A stretch of DNA of 7,978 nucleotides. Origin: an uncultured Planctomycetota bacterium (GTDB lineage Bacteria > Planctomycetota > UBA1135 > UBA2386). Of this stretch, positions 1 through 6,725 are shown piece after piece. The position numbers and the translations under genes are program-made. A model generated the notes under the pieces. That model ran no database searches and had not been told where the DNA came from. It was given only the letters and a program-made list of their open reading frames with translations. Each line of letters opens with the position of its first letter. Positions within the stretch are counted from its first letter, which is position 1. The stretch is from contig CAIYFF010000410.1 in NCBI GenBank assembly GCA_903925435.1, positions 1 to 7,978 on the forward strand, read 5' to 3'.

Positions 1-4
1 CGCC

Positions 5-1738
5 ATGGTCGATCAGGATTCCATGGGCAAGGCCGCAGCGAACGAACCCTACCAGGTCGTCGCGCGGCGGTTTCGCCCCAAGGCCTTCGGCGAGGTGGTC
101 GGGCAGGACGCGATCCAATCGACCCTGCGATCCGAGTTGGCGACCGGTCGCGTGCCGCACGCGTTCCTCTTTGCGGGCAGCCGCGGCGTCGGCAAGACGA
201 CGACTGCGCGCATCCTTGCCCGTTGCCTCAACTGCGAGAAGGGCCCAACCGTCGAGCCCTGCGGCGAGTGTTCGTTGTGCAAGTCGATCCTCGACGGCAG
301 CAACCCCGACGTGATCGAGGTTGACGCCGCGTCGCACAACGGCGTCGACGATGTGCGCGCGCTGCGCGATCGCGTCGCGTTCGCGGCGATGCGGTCGCGC
401 TACAAGGTCTACATCCTCGACGAGGCGCACATGCTGTCGAAGGGCGCGTGGAATGCGCTGCTGAAGACGCTCGAGGAGCCGCCGCCAGGTGTCGTGTTCG
501 TGCTCGCGACGACCGAGTTGCACAAGGTCCCCGACACGATCCGGTCGCGTTGCCAGGTGCTGCACTTCCGCCGCATCGGCGACTCCGACATCAAGGCTCG
601 CTTGCGCATGATCGTCGACAGCGAAGGCGTCGCGATGGACGAGGCGGTGCTCGACGAGATCGCTGCCACGAGCAAGGGCGGCATGCGCGACGCGGAGACG
701 GCGCTCGAACGCGCGCTGCAACTCGCGCGCGATCACCAAGGTTCGTTCGACATCGCGGCCTACCGGGAGTTGACGCAGCGCCTTGGCACGGACCGCGTCG
801 TCGAAGTCGCCGCGTCGTTGCTGAAGGGCGATGCGGCCGCGGGCTTGCAGTTCTGCGCCGAGTTGCAGCAGTCGGGCGGCGACGAGCGCGAAGCGCTGGG
901 CGAACTGGTCGACGCGCTGCGCGCCGTCATGTTGCTCCAGGTCGATGGCCCGGAAAGCGGGCTCGTTGCGCACGTCGGCGCCGTTCGCGATCGATTGCTC
1001 GCGCTCGCCAAGGAGTCCGGCCGGCAGCAGGTCGAAGCGATGATCCAAGCCGCGGTGCTCGGGCGCGATCGGCTGCGTCGCCTTGAGGATCGCGCTGCGA
1101 TCCTGGAGCTCACCGTCGTGCGCATGGCTGAGGCGGGCACGTTGCCGTCGCTCGGAGAACTCATCGCCGCGGTGCGCGATGGTGGCCTCGGCGCCTCGGC
1201 CGCTCCGCGTGCTGCAGCAACGGCTCCATCGCCGTCGCGTCCAGCCACTGCTGGCGCATCCGGCGCAACCTCCGCGATGCCGGCCGCTGCTGGCGCCGCG
1301 CCTGCTGGCGGCGACCTGCGTTCGATCGTGCTCGCCGCGTCGCGCGAAGAACCGCTGTTGTTGCGCACGATGGAGGCCTGCAAGTTCTCGGGCCCAGACC
1401 AGTCGGGCCTCGTCACGGTGACCGTCGACAGCGAATTGAAGATGCATCGCGATCGCGCGCAGTCGCCGCAGGTCCAACAGAAGTTGCGCGGTTGGCTGTC
1501 GCAGGCGCTCGGTCGCGTCATCACGGTCGACGTCAAGGTCCATGCGGTCGGCGAGGGCGGCCCGAGCTTGTCCTCGGCCCCGCCGCCCGGCGCTGCGGCA
1601 AAGCGCGTGCTCGAGAAGTTGGGCGGCCGCATCGTCGGCGTGAACCCCGAAGAGCGGCACCCAGCGCCTTCGCCCCAACGCGATTTGGAGCCCGCCGTCG
1701 AGGACGTGCCGCCGCCGCCGGACGACAGCGACAACTGA
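5..1738 (+). CDS. dnaX: DNA polymerase III subunit gamma/tau (clamp loader ATPase)
   Basis: This is the ATPase subunit of the replicative clamp loader, which opens the beta sliding clamp and places it on primed DNA; the full-length tau form also links the loader to the polymerase. The 577-residue product shows Walker A GSRGVGKT at 58-65, a zinc module with Cys77, Cys86, Cys89 and Cys92, Walker B YILDEAH at 136-142, sensor 1 LATTE at 167-171, the SRC arginine-finger motif at 181-183 (Arg182) and sensor 2 GGMRDA at 225-230. Residues about 395-436 form an Ala/Pro/Ser-rich linker, followed by a folded tau-like C-terminal region (about 437-520) and an acidic Pro-rich tail. The ATG at 5 is the first visible start. 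ATG 23 (Met7) is an alternative, and an upstream start cannot be excluded because the window begins 4 bases earlier. ybaB and recR follow in the classic order. Family assignment is secure; the exact start is not. Confidence 0.97.
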   Translation: MVDQDSMGKAAANEPYQVVARRFRPKAFGEVVGQDAIQSTLRSELATGRVPHAFLFAGSRGVGKTTTARILARCLNCEKGPTVEPCGECSLCKSILDGSNPDVIEVDAASHNGVDDVRALRDRVAFAAMRSRYKVYILDEAHMLSKGAWNALLKTLEEPPPGVVFVLATTELHKVPDTIRSRCQVLHFRRIGDSDIKARLRMIVDSEGVAMDEAVLDEIAATSKGGMRDAETALERALQLARDHQGSFDIAAYRELTQRLGTDRVVEVAASLLKGDAAAGLQFCAELQQSGGDEREALGELVDALRAVMLLQVDGPESGLVAHVGAVRDRLLALAKESGRQQVEAMIQAAVLGRDRLRRLEDRAAILELTVVRMAEAGTLPSLGELIAAVRDGGLGASAAPRAAATAPSPSRPATAGASGATSAMPAAAGAAPAGGDLRSIVLAASREEPLLLRTMEACKFSGPDQSGLVTVTVDSELKMHRDRAQSPQVQQKLRGWLSQALGRVITVDVKVHAVGEGGPSLSSAPPPGAAAKRVLEKLGGRIVGVNPEERHPAPSPQRDLEPAVEDVPPPPDDSDN

Positions 1739-1761
1739 CCGCGCGGCATTCGCCGATTAGG

Positions 1762-1779
1762 GCCCTTGGCTTCGAGGGC
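1762..1779 (+). other. Short stem-loop between dnaX and ybaB
   Basis: GCCCT at 1762-1766 pairs with AGGGC at 1775-1779 around an 8-base loop, and a T-G pair can extend the stem by one. It lies in the 64-base gap between dnaX and ybaB. There is no T tract after it, so it is not a convincing terminator. It would also mask the only GAGGG-like ribosome-binding sequence (1774-1778) upstream of the first possible ybaB start. A stem this short may well be chance in GC-rich DNA. Confidence 0.2.
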
Positions 1780-1795
1780 GGCAACGCGGCATGAT
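1766..1795 (+). promoter_or_regulatory. Candidate sigma-70-type promoter for ybaB-recR-hrpB (weak)
   Basis: TTGGCT at 1766-1771 (4 of 6 to TTGACA) and CATGAT at 1790-1795 (4 of 6 to TATAAT) are separated by 18 bases. The end of the -10-like element lies 7 bases before the ATG at 1803, so transcription would begin at or next to that codon and give a leaderless mRNA. Two 4-of-6 matches are weak evidence, and read-through from dnaX is an equally good source of ybaB transcript. Confidence 0.2.
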
Positions 1796-1802
1796 CGCTC
1801 GG

Positions 1803-2129
1803 ATGAGCCACGGATTCGGCGACATGCAAAGCCTGTTGAAGCAGGCGCAAGATATGCAACGGCGGGTGCAGGACACGCAGCGAGCGTTGTCGGAGCGCAT
1901 CGTCGAGGGAACTGCAGGCGGCGGTGCCGTCAAGGTCTACGTCAGCGGCAACATGGAGGTCCAAGCGGTCAAGATCCAAAAGGCCGCGGTGGATCCCGAC
2001 GATGTCGATGGCCTCGAGGACTTGGTCACGGCAGCCGTGCGCCAAGCGCTCTTGGCCGCGAAGGACCTGCGCGACCGCGAGATGGGCAAAGTCACGGGCG
2101 GCATGAACCTGCCGGGCATGGGCTTCTGA
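1803..2129 (+). CDS. ybaB: YbaB/EbfC family nucleoid-associated protein
   Basis: This small dimeric DNA-binding protein of the YbaB/EbfC family is generally encoded between dnaX and recR and is thought to bind and organise the nucleoid, with a possible role in recombination. From ATG 1803 the product has 108 residues: an amphipathic N-terminal helix (MSHGFGDMQSLLKQAQDMQ), the family core GTAGGGAVKVYVSGNMEV, then the VDPDDVDGLEDLVTAAV helix and a Gly/Met-rich end (GGMNLPGMGF). I chose 1803 because MSHGFGDM resembles the usual family N-terminus. ATG 1791 would add four residues (MIAR) and has a GAGGG 12 bases upstream, so it remains possible. The gap to dnaX is 64 bases and that to recR is 19, consistent with one operon. 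Confidence 0.93.
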   Translation: MSHGFGDMQSLLKQAQDMQRRVQDTQRALSERIVEGTAGGGAVKVYVSGNMEVQAVKIQKAAVDPDDVDGLEDLVTAAVRQALLAAKDLRDREMGKVTGGMNLPGMGF

Positions 2130-2148
2130 GCCCGCGGCAATCGACGCC

Positions 2149-2757
2149 ATGGTCCTGCGGCACCACTCGATCGAGCGGTTGATGGAACAGCTCGGCCATC
2201 TGCCGGGCGTCGGTCCGATCTCCGCAGAGCGCATGGCGTACTACCTGCTGCGCATCGAGCAGTCCGAGGCGCTTGCGCTCGCGAATGCGATCGTTGCGGT
2301 GCGCGAATCGGTGCAGACCTGTTCGAAGTGCTTCCAGCTCGATGCCGTGGATCCGTGCTCGATCTGCTCGGACCCTGAGCGCGATCAGGGAATCGTTCTC
2401 GTCGTCGAGGACCCGCGTGAAGTGACCCGATTCGAAGATGCGGGCTACCGCGGGCTCTACCACGTTCTGCAAGGTCGCGTCAGCCAGGTCGAAGGCATCG
2501 GTCCCGACGACCTGACGACGGGCGCGTTGGTGCAGCGTTGCAAGAGCGGCGGCGTGCGCGAGGTTTGCCTCGCGAACAACCCCGACCTCGAAGGCGAAGG
2601 CACTGCGCAGCTCGTGGCCGAACGACTGCGGCCCGTCTGCGACAACGTGACAAGGCTCGCGCGCGGCATGCCCGCCGGCGGCTCGATCACGCAGCTGAGC
2701 AAGTCGATCCTCGCCGATGCGTTGCAAGGCCGGCGGCCGCTGCCGCCGCCCAACTGA
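2149..2757 (+). CDS. recR: Recombination mediator protein RecR
   Basis: RecR works with RecO (and RecF) to load RecA onto SSB-coated single-stranded DNA during gap repair. The 202-residue length is normal. The order of elements is typical: a helix-hairpin-helix with LPGVGPISAERMA at 18-30, a C4 zinc finger with Cys58, Cys61, Cys70 and Cys73, a Toprim domain starting with VVEDPREV at 85-92, then YHVLQGRVSQVEGIGPDDL at 104-122, ANNPDLEGEGTA at 142-153 and the C-terminal ARGMPAGGSI at 171-180. The last segment (LSKSILADALQGRRP) lacks the Asp usually present in the (D)xxTL motif, a minor deviation. The start ATG has no Shine-Dalgarno sequence but gives the expected N-terminus. The gene sits 19 bases after ybaB and 6 bases before hrpB. 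Confidence 0.97.
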   Translation: MVLRHHSIERLMEQLGHLPGVGPISAERMAYYLLRIEQSEALALANAIVAVRESVQTCSKCFQLDAVDPCSICSDPERDQGIVLVVEDPREVTRFEDAGYRGLYHVLQGRVSQVEGIGPDDLTTGALVQRCKSGGVREVCLANNPDLEGEGTAQLVAERLRPVCDNVTRLARGMPAGGSITQLSKSILADALQGRRPLPPPN

Positions 2758-2763
2758 GTCGCA

Positions 2764-5250
2764 ATGCAGGACCCGTTGCCGATTGATCCGCTGCTGCCCG
2801 AAGTCGTGGCTGCAGTGCGTGAACGCGGGCTCGTGTTGCTTGCAGCGCCGCCCGGATCCGGCAAGACCACGCGCGCGCCTGCTGCGCTCGCGCACGCTGG
2901 GCTCGGCGGCGAAGTGCTGGTGCTCGAGCCTCGGCGGCTCGCTACGCGCGCAGCCGCTTCGCGCGTGGCGCAGGAACTCGGATGCGAACTCGGCGGCTTT
3001 GTTGGCTACCAGGTTCGCGGCGACCGTCGCGTGTCGCGCGACACGCGCCTGTGCTTCTTGACGGAAGGCGTGTTGGTGCGCCGTCTCGTGCAGGATCCGT
3101 TCCTCGAAGGCGTGGCAGCAGTCGTGCTCGACGAGTTCCACGAACGGCATCTCGAGGGCGACCTCGCGCTGTCGATGCTGCGCGAAGTCCGCGAGACGGT
3201 GCGCCCCGACCTGCGATTGTGCGTGATGTCGGCGACGCTCGATCTCGCGCCATTGCGCGCGTTCTTGCCAGGCGCTGTCGAGTTGCATAGCGACGGCCGT
3301 CTTCATCCCGTGCGCATCGAGCACGAGGCCAAGCGCGACGACGCGGACCTCGAGGTTCGCGTGCGCGCCGCCGTCGAACGCGCGCTGTCGGAGACTGCGG
3401 GCGACGTGCTCGTGTTCTTGCCGGGCACCGGCGAGATCGAGCGCTGCGAGCGCGCGATGGACAACCTCTCGCGACGGACCGGAGCGCTGGTTTTGCCGCT
3501 GCACGGCAAGTTGTCGGGCGAAGACCAAGATCGCGCGATCCGTCCGTTGACCGCGCGCAAGGTCGTGCTGTCGACCAACGTCGCCGAGAGTTCGTTGACG
3601 ATCCCCGGCGTCACTGCGGTGGTGGACACTGGCCTTTGCCGCGAGCTGCGATTTGATCGCGGCCGAGGCGTCGACGTGCTGGAGCTGTCGCGCATCAGCC
3701 TCGCGTCCGCGACGCAGCGCGCAGGTCGTGCCGGCCGCACGGGGCCTGGCGTTTGCTACCGGCTCTGGACCGCTGGCGAAGAGCGCGGGATGAACGCGCG
3801 CACGATTCCCGACGTGCAGCGCGTCGACCTTTGCTCCGCGGCGTTGTCCGTGCGTTCCTTCTCGGGCCGTGATCCGAGTCAGTTCGCGTGGTTCGAGTCG
3901 CCTCCTGAGGCTGCGCTTCAAGGAGCAGACGAGTTGCTGCGCGAACTCGGCGCCGTCGATGCGCGCGCTGCGGTGACGAAGCGCGGCGAGGAGCTGTTGT
4001 CGATGCCCGTGCACCCGCGCCTTGGGGCCGTCGTGCTCGCAGGCCGTCAGCTCGGCTGCCCATGGTCAGCCGCCGCCGCTGCTGCGTTGCTCGGCGACGT
4101 GGATTCGCTGGGGCAAGGCGGTGGGCTCGATCTCACGAGCGCGGTTGCCGCGTTCCTGGAAGCATCCGAGCGCGGTTTCCCGCCGCACTTGTGCCGCGAA
4201 GCGGGCGTGTCGCCACAGGCTGCGCGCAACGTCTTTCGAACGGTCGAACGACTGATGCCACGCAACGCGTCACAACAGCAGGATCGCGCGGAAGCGCTGC
4301 CTTCTTGTTTGCTCGCGGGCTTTCCGGATCGAGTCGCTTCGCGACTCCAGAAGGATGCGCGCGAGGCGACGATGACAGGCGGACGCGGTCTCATGTTGCC
4401 GCCAGCTGCCGATGGCCACGATCTCGTGATTGCGCTGCGCCTGCATGAATCTGGCCGGCAACAACGATCGCAAGCGACGGTCGTGGCGCCGATCGACGCC
4501 CGTCTATTGGAGGCATCCGGCGCGTTGCGCACTTCGATCGAAGCAGAGCTCGACGAAGAACAGGGGCGCGTGTTCGCGGTGCGCGTGCGCGCCTATCGCG
4601 ACCTTTGGTTGTCGTCGGCGCGCGGCGGCGAAGCGCCGGCGGAGCGCGTGCGCGAACTGCTGCTGTCGTTGCTGCGTCGCGATCCTGCGCGATGGCTCGG
4701 TGAATCGAAGGAGACTGCCGTGTTCCTCGCGCGCGTCGCGTTCTTGCGCGAACGCATGCCCGAACTCGAGTTCCCTGCGTTCTCGGTGGACGAGCAAGTC
4801 GAAGTCGCTGCGGATTCGCTCGGCGCCAGCACGGAGCTACGCACGCTCGCGGGCCTCGACCTGTCGCCGATGCTCGCTGGGCGCCTCTCGCCGGCGCAGT
4901 CCCACGCGCTGCGCATGCACGCGCCCGAACGCGTCGAGTTGCCCTCGGGCCGGCACGTTCTCATCGACTACTCCGCGCCCGCTGGGCCCAAGGTCCGCGC
5001 GCGCATGCAGGAGTTCTTCGGGCTGCCGTCAGTGGGCTTGCTTGCCGGTGGACGCGTTCGCCTCGTGCTCGAATTGCTCGCGCCAAACCATCAGCCAGTT
5101 CAGGTCACCACGGACCTCGCAAGCTTCTGGCAGAACGTCTACCCGACGGCGCGGCGCGAACTGATGCGTCGGTATCCGCGGCACAGTTGGCCGGAAGATC
5201 CCTTGGCTGCGGCCGCTGAGGCGCGTCCGAAACCGCGTCGTCGTAGCTGA
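2764..5250 (+). CDS. hrpB: ATP-dependent helicase HrpB (DEAH/RHA type)
   Basis: This superfamily 2 DEAH/RHA-type helicase belongs to the HrpB family, whose cellular role is poorly defined in most bacteria. At 828 residues it is the usual family size. Visible motifs are Walker A APPGSGKTT (28-36), motif Ia EPRRLATRAAA (55-65), TEG (100-102), Walker B DEFHER (123-128; the Phe is normal for HrpB), motif III SAT (156-158), motif IV FLPGTGEI (218-225), motif V STNVAESSLTIPGV (270-283) and motif VI QRAGRAGRTGPG (318-329). The helicase-associated region follows. GFPDRVASR lies at 519-527 and the C-terminal HrpB-specific domain at about 690-815, including PVQVTTDLASFW and YPRHSWPEDP, with a basic tail RPKPRRRS. 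The 6-base gap after recR suggests co-transcription and possibly translational coupling, since no Shine-Dalgarno sequence is visible. Confidence 0.96.
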   Translation: MQDPLPIDPLLPEVVAAVRERGLVLLAAPPGSGKTTRAPAALAHAGLGGEVLVLEPRRLATRAAASRVAQELGCELGGFVGYQVRGDRRVSRDTRLCFLTEGVLVRRLVQDPFLEGVAAVVLDEFHERHLEGDLALSMLREVRETVRPDLRLCVMSATLDLAPLRAFLPGAVELHSDGRLHPVRIEHEAKRDDADLEVRVRAAVERALSETAGDVLVFLPGTGEIERCERAMDNLSRRTGALVLPLHGKLSGEDQDRAIRPLTARKVVLSTNVAESSLTIPGVTAVVDTGLCRELRFDRGRGVDVLELSRISLASATQRAGRAGRTGPGVCYRLWTAGEERGMNARTIPDVQRVDLCSAALSVRSFSGRDPSQFAWFESPPEAALQGADELLRELGAVDARAAVTKRGEELLSMPVHPRLGAVVLAGRQLGCPWSAAAAAALLGDVDSLGQGGGLDLTSAVAAFLEASERGFPPHLCREAGVSPQAARNVFRTVERLMPRNASQQQDRAEALPSCLLAGFPDRVASRLQKDAREATMTGGRGLMLPPAADGHDLVIALRLHESGRQQRSQATVVAPIDARLLEASGALRTSIEAELDEEQGRVFAVRVRAYRDLWLSSARGGEAPAERVRELLLSLLRRDPARWLGESKETAVFLARVAFLRERMPELEFPAFSVDEQVEVAADSLGASTELRTLAGLDLSPMLAGRLSPAQSHALRMHAPERVELPSGRHVLIDYSAPAGPKVRARMQEFFGLPSVGLLAGGRVRLVLELLAPNHQPVQVTTDLASFWQNVYPTARRELMRRYPRHSWPEDPLAAAAEARPKPRRRS

Positions 5251-5271
5251 AGGGAAAGCATCTCTACTCCC

Positions 5272-5308
5272 GCGTTGGTGCATGCCCAACGCTGAGGCTC
5301 CTTCCTCA
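5272..5308 (+). other. Tandem stem-loops between hrpB and rpoN
   Basis: The 101-base gap at 5251-5351 contains two adjacent inverted repeats. The first is GCGTTGG (5272-5278) and CCAACGC (5286-5292), a perfect 7-bp stem with a 7-base loop. The second is TGAGG (5293-5297) and CCTCA (5304-5308), 5 bp with a 6-base loop, and it could be extended by pairing GC 5291-5292 with GC 5310-5311 around a bulged A. That extension competes with the base of the first stem. No T run follows, so a standard intrinsic terminator is not supported. They may end or stabilise the upstream transcript or form part of the rpoN leader. I found no convincing promoter in the rest of the gap. Confidence 0.4.
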
Positions 5309-5351
5309 AGCGGTTGTCCGCGCGTGACGAAACCATGCGCAGACAAGGCTG

Positions 5352-6725
5352 ATGGAACTTCGCGCAACGACTTCTCAGCGGATGGAGCAGCGACTCCTGC
5401 CGCAGATGCTGCAATCGATCGAGATCCTGCAGCTCGCCACGGCGGACTTGCTGCAGTTGGTCTCCCAACAGATGGAGACCAACGAGGCGCTCGAATTGGC
5501 GCCAGTCGCAGAGACCGCTGAGCTGAGCGCGCAGATCGTCGATGCCACGGCGCGGGCTGCGGACGAATGGGATAGCCCAGGCGTTCGACCCGTCACCGAA
5601 GATGTCGATGGCAAGCGCGCATTGCTCGAGAGCCAAGCTGCGCCGGTGGACGAACTGGTCCACGCAGTTCGCATGCAAGCCTCGCTGCGCGGGTTGCCGC
5701 AGAGCTTGTGCGATGCCATCGGCGCGATCGCCGAGCACCTCGACGAACGTGGCCTGCTGGCTGCGCCGCTCGACGAAATCGCGCAGTCCGCGGCGTTGCC
5801 GACCGATGTCGCGCAGCGAGCGCTGGCCGAGCTGAAGACGATGGACCCGCGCGGCCTCGGCGCCAGCAGTGGCGTCGAAGCGATGTTGCTCCAAGCGGAG
5901 GGCGACCCCGACTACGCGGCGATCGAGCAACTGCTGACGCAGCACCTCGCGAAACTCGCGGACAACAAGTGGCCCGAGGTCGCGCGCGCGATGCAAATCT
6001 CCGTCGACGACGTCGCGGCGCTCGTCGAGCGCATGAAGCAACTGACTCCGGCGCCAGGCAGCTCGCTGCGGTCGCAGGCAGAGCCGGGCCTCGTTGCCGA
6101 CGTTGCGGTGTGGACCGTCGATGGTGAGTTGCACGTTGCGCTCGCGGACGAAGGCCTGCCGCAGATCGCCGTCAGCGAGTTGTACGCGCAGATGTCGAAG
6201 GACGCGTCGGTGGACAAAGAGGTGCGCGACCGGTTGCGATCGCAGGTTCGCGAAGCGCGCGACCTCGTCGATGCGATCGCGCAGCGCCAGCGCACCCTGC
6301 TCCGCGTGACTCGCTCGGTGTTCGAGCGCCAGCGCGAGTTCTTGGAGCGCGGCCGCGCCGCGTTGCGGCCGCTGCGCATGTCCGATGTCGCCGACGAATT
6401 GTCGCTGCATGCATCGACCATCAGTCGCGCGATCGCTGGCAAGCACGTCGCGACTGCGTTCGGAACGATGCCGCTGCGCGAGTTCTGCGCGGGCGGCAGT
6501 TCGGACGGACGCGACTCTGCTGGGCACGCTCGCACTGCGGTCGCCGAGCGCATCGCTTCGCTCGTCGAGTCGGAAGACAAGTCGCGGCCGCTCTCGGACG
6601 ACACGCTCGTCGAGCGCCTGCGCGAACAAGGCATCGAGATCGCGCGCCGCACCGTTGCGAAGTTGCGCGAGGAGCTCGGGATCCTATCCAGCTACCGCCG
6701 CCGTCAACACGGAGCCAAGGACTGA
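5352..6725 (+). CDS. rpoN: RNA polymerase sigma-54 factor, divergent
   Basis: Sigma-54 directs RNA polymerase to -24/-12 promoters that need an AAA+ activator to open. The 457-residue product has the Gln/Leu-rich activator-contact region I at 1-50 (PQMLQSIEILQL at 17-28), a short acidic region II, a core-binding domain at about 95-290, and a C-terminal DNA-binding part with TLLRVTRSVFERQREFLERG (315-334), a helix-turn-helix around MSDVADELSLHASTISRA (343-360) and the RpoN box ARRTVAKLRE at 431-440. Several usually conserved residues differ: NP to NE at 44-45, GVGAR to GLGAS (Ser172), Trp to Asp304, HEST to HAST (Ala354) and Tyr to Leu438 in the RpoN box. The order of domains is complete, so this is a sigma-54, but an atypical one. 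A weak AAGG lies 3 bases before the ATG. The next gene overlaps its stop codon. The usual neighbours lptB, hpf and ptsN are absent here. Confidence 0.93.
   Translation: MELRATTSQRMEQRLLPQMLQSIEILQLATADLLQLVSQQMETNEALELAPVAETAELSAQIVDATARAADEWDSPGVRPVTEDVDGKRALLESQAAPVDELVHAVRMQASLRGLPQSLCDAIGAIAEHLDERGLLAAPLDEIAQSAALPTDVAQRALAELKTMDPRGLGASSGVEAMLLQAEGDPDYAAIEQLLTQHLAKLADNKWPEVARAMQISVDDVAALVERMKQLTPAPGSSLRSQAEPGLVADVAVWTVDGELHVALADEGLPQIAVSELYAQMSKDASVDKEVRDRLRSQVREARDLVDAIAQRQRTLLRVTRSVFERQREFLERGRAALRPLRMSDVADELSLHASTISRAIAGKHVATAFGTMPLREFCAGGSSDGRDSAGHARTAVAERIASLVESEDKSRPLSDDTLVERLREQGIEIARRTVAKLREELGILSSYRRRQHGAKD
6711..6714 (+). promoter_or_regulatory. Ribosome-binding site of the membrane protein gene inside rpoN
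   Basis: GGAG lies 10 bases before the ATG at 6725 and within the last codons of rpoN, with a second AAGGA at 6717-6721. It is the only reasonably placed Shine-Dalgarno-like sequence in the window, and it supports the start that overlaps the rpoN stop codon. Confidence 0.4.

Noticed and set aside
5..1738. Programmed frameshift in dnaX producing a short gamma form
   Set aside because: I saw no A-rich slippery heptamer of the E. coli type or other clear slippery site followed by a stem-loop; only the full-length product is supported.
760..1749. 329-residue - strand frame opposite dnaX
   Set aside because: The composition is Ser/Arg/Pro-rich and mirrors the dnaX linker codons; no domain is visible.
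3130..3147. DEFHER instead of DEAH in the HrpB Walker B motif
   Set aside because: The Phe is the normal form in the HrpB family, including the E. coli protein, so it is not a novelty.
2092..4014. 640-residue open frame on the - strand opposite recR and hrpB
   Set aside because: It is antisense to two clearly conserved genes, is rich in Arg, His and Ala as expected from shadow frames in GC-rich DNA, and shows no recognisable domain.
5272..5308. Intrinsic terminator after hrpB
   Set aside because: The stem-loops are followed by mixed sequence without a T run, so I list them only as structures.
5282..5521. 79-residue + frame starting in the hrpB-rpoN gap
   Set aside because: It overlaps most of rpoN region I in another frame, has no domain or ribosome-binding site, and its composition fits a shadow frame.
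5139..6629. 496-residue open frame on the - strand opposite rpoN
   Set aside because: It is a shadow frame with low-complexity Arg/Leu/Gln composition, runs across the end of hrpB and most of rpoN, and shows no motif.
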